The notes below the pieces were generated by a model. That model ran no database searches. It saw nothing but the letters and a program-made list of their open reading frames with translations, and was not told the DNA's origin. From the NCBI GenBank assembly GCA_031310005.1, contig CM062382.1, forward strand, positions 2,480,001 through 2,544,000: a DNA stretch of 64,000 nucleotides, in the 5' to 3' direction. Position 1 is the stretch's first letter; each line of letters opens with the position of its first letter. Below, in pieces: positions 55,529 through 64,000 of this stretch. Both the position numbers and the translations under genes were made by a program. Origin of the DNA: Dactylellina haptotyla. Lineage: Eukaryota; Ascomycota; Orbiliomycetes; Orbiliales; Orbiliaceae.

Positions 55529-57708
55529 TAGCTGTCGCCTTTCCTGCTGTGTTGATTTTTCGTTTCTTCCTCGGCTGCATTCTTTTTCTCTTTGCATTTG
55601 TACATTTTTTAAACCTTTACGATGGGTCCCTTCACGTATAATCGATTGGTCTTGCTACACTTATATCTCTTCAATTATGGCACTTGCGGGAGGTGTTTCC
55701 ATGATTCCCTTTTTTGATACGAGCTTCCCGACTACCACCTCTACCACATTTCTCTCTCTCTTTTTTTTTTTTTTTTTCATCCGTCTAGTTCATACCATAT
55801 ATCCATTCCCTCCCGCATGCCTCTCTATATAAACCTCTCTCTCTCACTCACTCTCCGTCATCATGTGTAATGATAAATAAATGACAAGAAGCTCGCTTGG
55901 CTAGACGTACGGAGCCCCCGCGTTCTAGGATGAAAAAGAAAAAAAAATTACCACGCTTTCGAAATGTAAAATTGCGTAGTCGAGTGTCATGTCCGTGTTT
56001 AGATCTCTTGTGATAAGATTCGTTTCATTACTATGTTTGTCGTTGATTGATTATACATATTGTGTACCCATGCACATATGCCTGGATTACCATTACCTTA
56101 CACCCCAGGCTAGCTACCATCGCTGCACTAGTTTTCAGCGCTAGCCCGAAAAGCAGCCAGCATGGACGAACCGAAAACCACCGAATCTGCAGTAAAATAG
56201 CATAACATAGCTTATAATTATGCAGTAAAGCCGCTAGCTGCTGCCCAACTATTTAGGTCGGGTCACCGTATAAAAATACCGTTCGGGGAAGTGAGCAAAG
56301 TGATAGAGATAAGCAAATTCCGTCTCGTCCATGAGCTCAGCTCGGTGGGAGCTGATGTCGATGGGGCGTCTATGCGCAATATTCTTTTACGAGGGGGGGT
56401 TTTGGTACTGCAGTGTTGCACATGCACTTGAACCTTTTTCTCTGGCCCTTCGCAGCTGACCCCTCTTTCGACCAGAGGTGGGGCAGCAGGGCGGCGCCAT
56501 GGGGAGATACGGAATGCGAAATGATATTCGTTGAAACCCAAAAAAATAAATAAAAAAAGAACTATGGGCTTGCTATCTGGGTAGACTAGATGACCTCGGG
56601 TGTACTGATTGATTAAACCTCCTTCACTCGGTAGCACGGACATGCTCACCGCTGTACTGTACATAGAAACAAGTCAATTACAAGATTACAAGAAAATGAG
56701 GAGGCTGAACGTTTGTCGCGAGGAAATTATGGTTTACGCGAAAATGCGACCCGACGAATGGTTACACTTGCACATTTCGAGCAGAAAACCGACCCGGATG
56801 ACAGGTAAAAGAAGAGTATACGCGGAGATCTAGATCCGTGGTCTTTTCCTCTCTCTTTCGGCTGTGGCCGGCCAAGCAGGTTTTCGAAACCGCCGGCACA
56901 ATGAAGTGGGTGAATGGTGGGTGAGTGCTACTTACCACCCCTCCTTCAGAGGGGAGGGGGAAATCAAGCTTGCATGTTGCGTACCCCTGACCCGGAACCT
57001 GACATTGATATCATGACAGTGAATTGGGGATGGGGAATCCTCTCGCGCCATGGGGTATAACAGGCGAGAGAAAGAACAGCAGCGAGAGGTGAAATCTGAT
57101 AGATAGAACTGATAATAATGATAATAATGATAGTTAACAGGTCGTCAAGGTAGTGATCAGGATGCCAAATGCAGCGGGCGGGTCACATGGTCGCGCAAGA
57201 TATCTCGTTTTCCTTCTTAATACCGCATTCGCTGACGGCAAGGCGGGGACTAGTGCTGGACTGGTTAGTCGACCAGCCGGCCCAGCGTCGTATCGTATCA
57301 GCAGGAAAACGGAAGATGTCATGATGCCTGGCGGAGTGGTAATGGAATGCGATTCCGGGTTTAGCGATAGTCGGATCGGTTGAGGCATTACGTGATATGG
57401 CGGGCTGCTGGCTACTCCTCAGATGCTCACGACAGATAGATAATAATGATAATAATATAATACAGCTAGCTCGTCCCAGCACACATCGCCGTTTCGATGA
57501 ATCCTCCTCCTCCTTCCCTTCTCCTTCTCCATCTGCGCAAGCTGTGACGTACGGACGTGCTTAGAAGGCTCGCTTGAAACAGAAACAAGCTGACGACCGA
57601 CACCGCAGCCAGAGAGACATATTCTCAAACCGCCAGCCAGCTGCCCGAATACGCCAAACGAGGAACCCTCCTTGCATCCGCTCGCATCCCTCGCTGAGTC
57701 CCTCCCTC

Positions 57709-57732
57709 CGGCCAGCTTCCGGCCAGCTTCCG
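57709..57732. repeat. CCGGCCAGCTT tandem repeat
   Basis: About two and a half copies of an 11-base unit with Ser/Pro-like C-rich composition in non-coding DNA, followed by a degenerate ATCACATCAC repeat to about 57771. Confidence 0.65.
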
Positions 57733-58477
57733 ACGTTTAAATATAAAATCACATCACATCAAATCACATCACCCTGCCGCCACTCGCCGTAGAACTGCTG
57801 AACCTCCGACCCGCCGGTGACCCAGTTAGATAGCTAGCTAGCCAGCCCGCCTACTGACCAGCCGACCAGCCGACCAACCACCCAGCCAATTAATCAATTA
57901 TTCTGATATCAGCTTCGCGGACCGCATCGTGCCCCGTATTCCCGCCATCACCACCTCCACCACTTTAAACCTCCCCCGACCTCCCAGACAACGCCAAATG
58001 CGAGATCACCCAATTCAGATCCACGCCTTGGCAGGTCAATCGTATCTCCTCGTGTAATACTGCCTTCCTCATTCTTTCCCTCCCTCTTAGCACCACCGTT
58101 TCTATATCGATATCAACACCACCACTTCAGTGCCAACCTGTTACAAACTACTCCTTCCAACCTTCAAAAGGCCAGCGATACGCCCGCCTCTCGTGTTCTC
58201 CGCCACCAGCAATTATACTCCAAACAAGCCTTGCTTCCAAATTTAAATATATCTTACCATTGTAATTACCCAAGCAGAAACAGGCATCCGAAACCTCGTT
58301 TGAAAACGAAAACAAAAAGAAATCCACAAAGAACAGCAAAGCCTACCCCAACCGGTCATAATAACAGCTCACAAATCCCCGCGGCCGGACAACTCGTCAA
58401 CCGCCCTGCCAACACATCCAAAGTTACTGCTCATTACCGAATATCAAAAATTTAAAGTAGTGCGTGCGCGCGTGCGT

Positions 58478-58528
58478 GAGAGGGCGAAGAGAGAGAAAGA
58501 GAAAGACAAAGAGTGAGAGTGAGAGTGC
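58478..58528. repeat. GA-rich low-complexity block
   Basis: AGAGAGAAAGAGAAAG followed by GTGAGAGTGAGA units, about 480-530 bases upstream of the Yippee start, preceded by a GTGCGTGCGCGC run. Confidence 0.7.
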
Positions 58529-59010
58529 ATTGAAACAAAGAGAAACCTCTCTCCAACATAAGATTACTCTGGAACATCCTATTTCAACCACCAAAAAAAA
58601 CAAAGAAATTCCCGACCTCTTCTCTCTGCTCTACCCACCCCAAAATAGCCTCTCTCGTCTCCACTTGGCAGTTCCTACCCCACGAACGACGGAGGGAAAC
58701 TTAAAATCGATCCGACGTGCAATACGTACATACTCTCACAACTCATCACCCTCCGATCTTCGCTCCTATCCTTCTTCCTATTGACAAATAGGCATATCCT
58801 CTTGAATCCTCCTCTACCTTCAGGTCTACTTTCTTTGATAAAAAACCCCCCCCAAGCTCTATTTTCCTCTTTTTGCGAGAAGTAGAAGCTGGCCGGGCTA
58901 GGAGTACAGCCCGGAACAAAGACGTCATCGGACCACAATTCACAAATTGTACTACCGAAACAGCGGTTGGGAGCCCGGAGAAAGATATAGAAAACAAGGA
59001 TATCGGCGGG

Positions 59011-59482
59011 ATGGGTCTCATTTATAACGAATACCTCAATTCGGCGCGGATATATGGCTGTCGGAACTGTAAGGCGCACCTGGCGAATCATGAAGATATC
59101 ATAAGTAGAGTGAGTCCCCTATATCCCGCATATTCGTATACATCGAATAGCGTGGTTTGCCGTTCCCCAATTGGATCTCCGAGATGGGTGGGGCGGCAGT
59201 TCCTTTTTAAATATTAGAAGCTAACCATATATCCTTTTCGAATGATAGAACTTCCGCGGCCAACACGGCAAAGCATTTCTGTTCTCTCACGTAGTAAATA
59301 ACGTCGAGGGCCAGCCCGTTGAACGCAACATGACCACAGGACGCCATATCGTTCGCGACATCATGTGCCGGAGCTGCGAGGAGATCGTGGGCTGGAAGTA
59401 CGACAAGGCCTTTGAGAGCAGCGAGAAGTACAAGGAGGGGAAATATATCCTGGAAGCGGAGTTGCTGGTTAACGTCCGCTAG
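59011..59482 (+). CDS. Yippee family zinc-binding protein
   Basis: Two exons, 59011-59109 and 59249-59482, with a 139-base intron in phase 0, encode 110 residues, the normal Yippee size. The two CxxC half-sites are YGCRNCKAHLA near residue 17 and IMCRSCEEIVGWKY near residue 75. Between them lies NFRGQHGKAFLFSHVVNN, the family hallmark after the splice. Yippee proteins fold like the CULT/Mis18 domains around one zinc ion. Human YPEL5 is part of the CTLH/GID ubiquitin ligase, while the yeast relative Moh1 is a stationary-phase protein. The C terminus is KYILEAELLVNVR. The frame is open upstream of the ATG for about 46 codons but contains no earlier ATG start. Zinc ligands are intact. Confidence 0.95.
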
Positions 59483-61291
59483 TTGGAACGGGTCTGGAGA
59501 TGGGAGGGCGGCGGGTTCGAATACCTTCCCTCCCCTCTCTTCCTCTTTTTCTTCCTCGCTTTTGCTTTTCAAGTTTTCTTTTTGGTTCGGATGGTGTTCT
59601 TTTGCTGCTCTCTCTTTTTCAAATTATGAGCTTGGTTCTGCTTTATCTCTCTTTTGTTATTTTGGGGTTTTCCGGTTGGAACACGGGGTTGTCTTTCTCT
59701 TTTTTTCCCTTTTGGCTTTGCTAGGTTTGGATACAGCGTTCGCTCGAGCAGGTTTGGTTACGAAGTTTGGGTCTACACCAATGATGTGGGAAGCTGGAAA
59801 TATGATATCAGCATTCGAAGTTTCAGCAAAAAATGACAATAGGACTCACACGGTCTACCACCGGGTGGAAAGAACCTCTTCGTCAATATAGACCGATCAA
59901 CCGACTTTCTCCTCGACTTGTTTTATCATATTTTCGCCCCTTCCTATCTTATTCTTTTTCGGGTCAGCCTTTATTTATCAGCATTTACATCCGATTCGCA
60001 ATATTTGGCTTTTATCTCCTAGTGTTTTTCCTCAACAAATGATATCCCCTCCCCTCAGCTTTTCCTTTTTTTGGTTTGGCTTTTTTTTATGGTAAGGTTT
60101 CCCCTTTTTTTGATTACGGTGTTTTTCGGTGTTCTTCTTTCATCATATATATTTTATCTTGTTTTATATCTTTAGGCCATCATGGGCCTTTTCCCTCTTC
60201 TCTGTATTTCATCTCTTCCCTCTCCTCACTTGCTACGGATGTGTTCTTTTGGTCTCTTCTGTTAGTAGGCAAGTGAGCTCTAGTTTTTTTTGGTATTGTC
60301 AGTGGATTTTGGTTTTATATTGTAGCAATTGTAGCAACAAAGAATGTTAGTAGTGGACGAGCAGACGGATAGCTACACGCCTGGAGAAAGAACGAAAGGA
60401 GGAAAGGAAAAAATAGGCGGAATTTGAAAGAAAAGGAAAATAATACAATCCAATATCCTTATCCACAAGTATACGACAACAACTTCCTATAATTCAACCA
60501 TTCAGAACATAGTAATATTAGACACTCTAACCAACAAAATACGAGTATATAACAAAACATGAGTATATACACCGAACAATCTCATCTCTCACATGCAGCC
60601 GATTGGTCCAAGCTAACGCTATTCTATTATCTAATCCTATATCAAAGTGTGGGGAAAACCATCACAGAAGAGGAGAAAAAAATGTCTTAAGACCTTGCAT
60701 CTTAAAACTGTTAAATAGCCTGCATGCAAATGCAAAAGGCTTTTCTGCCAGATTAAACTGCAGCTGTTAGATCCGAGATCAGTCAGCCACACCACCACCA
60801 CCACTCCGAAAAGCCAAAGGCTCCGCTATTTTTCCATCCGGGTTTTTCCAGACGCATCGTCCGGAGTTACTTCTTTCTCCGCTGGTGGTGGCGGCGGCGG
60901 TCGTAGTGGGTGGTCAATTGCATCTTGCTTGCAAGCCAAGGCACACGGACAGGCGCATTGCCGTCTTTCGAAACCGTTACAGATTACTCCCACACTCTTC
61001 GTCTACCGATGATATACCCGCCGTTACGATTTTCAGGGTTCACCCTGTCCCTTGAGGATTTAACGCACTCGCATGATACTGATCGACTCCGTCTGCTTGG
61101 GGGCACGATGCGAGTGAGAAATTTGAAAGGGATCCTCCTGGTAACTGGCAATTCCATCAACAAAAAACCGTGAACATGTTCTCGGGCCTCCTCTAACTAC
61201 CCACTATTGGAAGATGGCAACGGCGGTGACCCAAAAAAGTTAAAAAAGAATCCTCAAGCTAGCCAATTGCGCGTAGTCCCGGGTGTCTCGC

Positions 61292-61315
61292 GGGAAGGGA
61301 AGGGAAGGGAAGGGA
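61292..61315. repeat. GGGAA tandem repeat
   Basis: Nearly five GGGAA units in non-coding DNA. Confidence 0.8.
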
Positions 61316-61490
61316 GATGGATCATCGGGCTCCGACGAGCAGGCGAGGTGGGAAGAGAGGCGTATATACAAGTCGTGATATATGGACCTATGCGCATATA
61401 TGCTTCAAGGACCGGGCATCGACGAAAGAGATAGAGACCCGGCTTGTGTATTATTAAATATTACCCATAAGTCGTAAATGCCTACCCGTT

Positions 61491-61506
61491 CCCCCCCCCC
61501 CCCCCC
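61491..61506. repeat. Homopolymer run of 16 C
   Basis: Uninterrupted C run in non-coding DNA; its length may be imprecise because of sequencing error. Confidence 0.8.
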
Positions 61507-61587
61507 TTTCGTTTGGCGTTCTGCGAGGGAAAAGGATCCAGGAACGAAGCTAGGGATGAAGCTAGCAAGGAAACGAAAGAGGAAGAA

Positions 61588-61612
61588 TGATGCTGATGAT
61601 GCTGATGATGTG
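61588..61612. repeat. ATGATGCTG repeat
   Basis: About two and a half copies of a nine-base unit in non-coding DNA. Confidence 0.75.
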
Positions 61613-64000
61613 TAATAGATCCATCATTTCTTCCCTATTCCATGCGCGAATTCATATGACATAAATTAATATTATTTAGCATTGGACACGCACGGATTTT
61701 TATGGAACAGATAGGTTTTTTTCTTTTCCAAGCTGTAACATGACCCCACTGTTGGGCTTCGAGAAGGTAAGGGTGGGAGAAGGTAGTATGGGGTCTCCAC
61801 TTTTTCTTCCGCTTCCTCAATGGTCCTTTTTTTTTTGGCTCGTGATAAACTACGATGTTCCTTGTACAGTAAAGTTCGCAGGATGGTTACTTTTGGGAAA
61901 TTTTTTCTGTGTGTGGGGTTTCATAACGCTGCTGAATTCATCCGATAAACAATGAAAAAGACATGTACTGTGTGACCCACCGAGGGTTTCGAACCGATGT
62001 TGTTCCATGCGTGGGATGGACTATATTGCCGACATGGGATCGCGTATCGAATGTGGGAAATAAAAAAGAAAGGCAAGAGGAAAGACACCGGAGGGCTTGC
62101 GAAATGCAAGATCCCACGCCCCGATCTTTGGGGACTTGGTATTATTTCCGTTTGAGTCGCTTCCAGATGTTGTTCAGAACCCGACGGTCTCGAACACTCG
62201 AAAGTTATTCCATCTCGGCCTTTTTTACCTCTCTTCCTTTTCCTGCTTTCCACCTCTCATTGAGCTGTTTTTTTTTTTTCGTCTGATCTCTGAGTGGTCT
62301 CCTATCCCGCTTAAGCAGTTCTCTCGAACATTCGAAACAGCAAGCCACCAGAGGATGGGAAAAAAGTGGTGACAGAAAGCAAAAAAAGTGGGTCCGATAT
62401 TGAATTAAGAGAAAAGATGTGTGAATAAGACCGCCTCGAACTTATTTTGCCTAACTTGCCCAGCCGGAGTTTCTCCAAAAGAGAGTTCTCTGTTGTGAAA
62501 CGGGGATAACAGCTGCTTAGTATTACCTGTAACCTTGAACCCCCACAGATTTTCAATCTCTGATATTTAGCCTACCGACGCACACAAAAGTGTACAAATC
62601 AATCCATACACCAAAGATTTATCGAGTGGGCCTCGTCCGCCGATGGATAGATTGGTTCTTGTCTGTCGTGCATGTATTGTCAGAGCGCGTGTCGACTGAG
62701 CACAAAAAGACTTGGCATCGTCCTATATCCACGTGGGATTTCCCCCCCAAAACCCCCCCCCTTGCAGCCGATGATACGTCCCGAAAGAACAACAGTAGAT
62801 AGACGGGATCAAAGCTCATGATCGACGACAAGGCAGCACCCGGTGATGCTTTCTTAATCTAACAGCACCTTGCGAGAAAAGATCAGATAACTATATTTAA
62901 CTTCTACTTTGGCACACGCATTTTTCCTTTTCAAACGAGAGCGTCAGAAACACGCATGGGGAATAATGCAGGCAGGTAATATATATGCAGGGCTTGATCA
63001 CTTATTTTGACGCATTCTTTCGATTCCATAGCCTCGATTCGAGGTTAATACTCTTTGGATATCCTCTTCTTCCCGGGTCTAACCCTTCTTTGAAGACAAG
63101 CCATGCCATGCAAGGGAAGACCATGCAGGTGTGAAAAGAAGAGAATGCCAATTCACAGATGGGTTGGCAATTTTCCGATTCCGTTTTGGTGCTGTTGGGT
63201 TTTCGCTGGCTGCTGATATGCACGGTGGTCAGTGGTTACATGTTGTTCCTGGTTCCAATTCACATAATTTCCCGTTTGCTGAACATTTGTCAGATCTCCC
63301 TGCCGCTTTTGAATCGGTAGTTTTCGTGATGGCTCTGTGCCGCCGCTGGGGACTTGTGGGCGTAGAAGCGCACGGCCGGCATTTTCTTGTTCCGATCGAA
63401 TCGTGTAGAACTGCGAGTCAGGTATGTTTCGAAAATTATCGGTGGGCTGCAATGCGCAAGCCTCTGTTTTCGATTTACTGCTGTCGAAATTGAGAGTATG
63501 ATGCGATCACGGGACTTAGATATTGGTTGGCTCGTTACGGTTTTCCCGATTCGATGCATACATTGCGGCAGATGGTCTCAAAGCCATGCACACCGATCGA
63601 CCCAAGACAAAAGATACAGAGCGAGAAACTTGAAACAAATACTACCTTTTTCTTTTTTTGTGTTTCTTGAGGAAAAGCTTAGACGAGCATTATCATAATA
63701 TACTTTTCGTTATTACAACAATTACCAAGCAAAGAAGCTTGATATATATATATCCTTATCGCTTGAGTTGTTGTTACAAACCAAGCTTACAATAAGATGG
63801 AAAAAAGCATTTGTTTTTTAAATTATGGGAGGAAAGATAAAGGGCTTGAATAAACGAATTCGCTTATGAGAATTTTATATATCCCCCCAGTCTGTGTAAC
63901 TTTGCGGCTGGCGAGCGAGTTCGCGCGAGCGAGGTGTGCGGCCAGCCCGTCCCCAACCAAACAACCCTTCTGGATTTCTGTCCCGCGATATGAAATTTCT

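Larger units (their letters stand above)
55529..59010. other. Long intergenic stretch before the Yippee gene
   Basis: About 3.5 kb with only short frames. From about 57,550 the plus strand becomes CA/CT-rich with few G, a composition typical of long fungal 5' leaders. The Yippee transcript may therefore start more than 1 kb upstream. Small tandem repeats include TTCCGGCCAGC units (about 57709-57732), GACCAGCC units (about 57855-57880) and a GA-rich block (58478-58528). Confidence 0.45.
59483..64000. other. Gene-poor right end
   Basis: About 4.5 kb. The first part (to about 60,350) is T-rich on the plus strand and probably 3' flank of the Yippee gene. No convincing gene follows; longer frames such as 63131-63493 start at GTG and show no motif. 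A GGGAA repeat, a 16-base C run and an ATGATGCTG repeat occur at 61.3-61.6 kb. Confidence 0.45.

Noticed and set aside
61960-62050. Possible minus-strand tRNA with a GGTTCGAAACC box and CCCAC/GTGGG ends
   Set aside because: The T-stem does not pair, no A box is present and no anticodon arm can be drawn, so this is a chance match.
63131-63493. Plus-strand frame of 120 codons near the right edge
   Set aside because: It starts at GTG and shows no family motif; the opposite strand is open as well.
1-64000. Transposons, LTR elements or virus-derived copies
   Set aside because: No reverse transcriptase, integrase, transposase, capsid or terminal repeat pattern was recognised anywhere in the window.

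Overview
The window looks like nuclear chromosomal DNA of a filamentous ascomycete (Pezizomycotina). Genes carry short GT-AG introns of about 54-280 bases with CTRAY branch sites. Untranslated regions are pyrimidine-rich. The gene set includes a Zn2Cys6 regulator, a DUF3074 protein, small secreted proteins and conserved housekeeping genes. An early-diverging class such as Orbiliomycetes is possible, but nothing in the sequence proves it. Start codons given here are ATG codons checked by eye, and exon borders were set by hand from splice motifs and reading phase. No rRNA, tRNA, CRISPR array, intact transposon or virus-derived element was recognised.

Left part (1-17.4 kb): an unrecognised 384-residue protein (1366-2520, minus), then about 6 kb with no convincing gene. 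Next come a five-exon Zn2Cys6 transcription factor (8632-12222, minus), a doubtful 127-residue ORF (14724-15107) and an unrecognised probably nuclear protein (15332-17350, plus).

Middle left (18-24 kb): a Rab5-type GTPase gene (minus) lies head to head with the Arp2/3 subunit ARPC5 (plus), both linked to endocytosis and actin. These are followed by the mitochondrial ADP/ATP carrier (plus), which has two very small first exons.

Middle (24.6-46.6 kb): seven minus-strand genes in a row. They encode a secreted acidic orphan, a 1256-residue membrane-anchored coiled-coil protein, a DUF3074 (START-like) protein, a metallo-beta-lactamase-fold hydrolase, a myotubularin PI3P phosphatase, a small cysteine-free secreted protein, and a single-pass surface protein with a DUF4097-like beta-repeat region and a duplicated N-terminal segment.

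Right part (49-59.5 kb): a ribosome-related neighbourhood with RPS7 (minus), an unrecognised Pro/Ala/Thr-rich protein (plus), the 90S/60S assembly factor KRI1 (minus) and RPS3 (plus). CACGTGA elements lie in both divergent promoters. After a long non-coding stretch comes a Yippee zinc-binding protein (plus). The final 4.5 kb holds only microsatellites.

The Rab5 GTPase and the myotubularin both act on early-endosome identity and PI3P, and ARPC5 acts in endocytic actin. Otherwise the genes look like ordinary neighbours, not one pathway. The best candidates for new biology are the lineage-restricted proteins: the secreted orphan, the DUF4097-like surface protein, the coiled-coil membrane protein and the small secreted protein.
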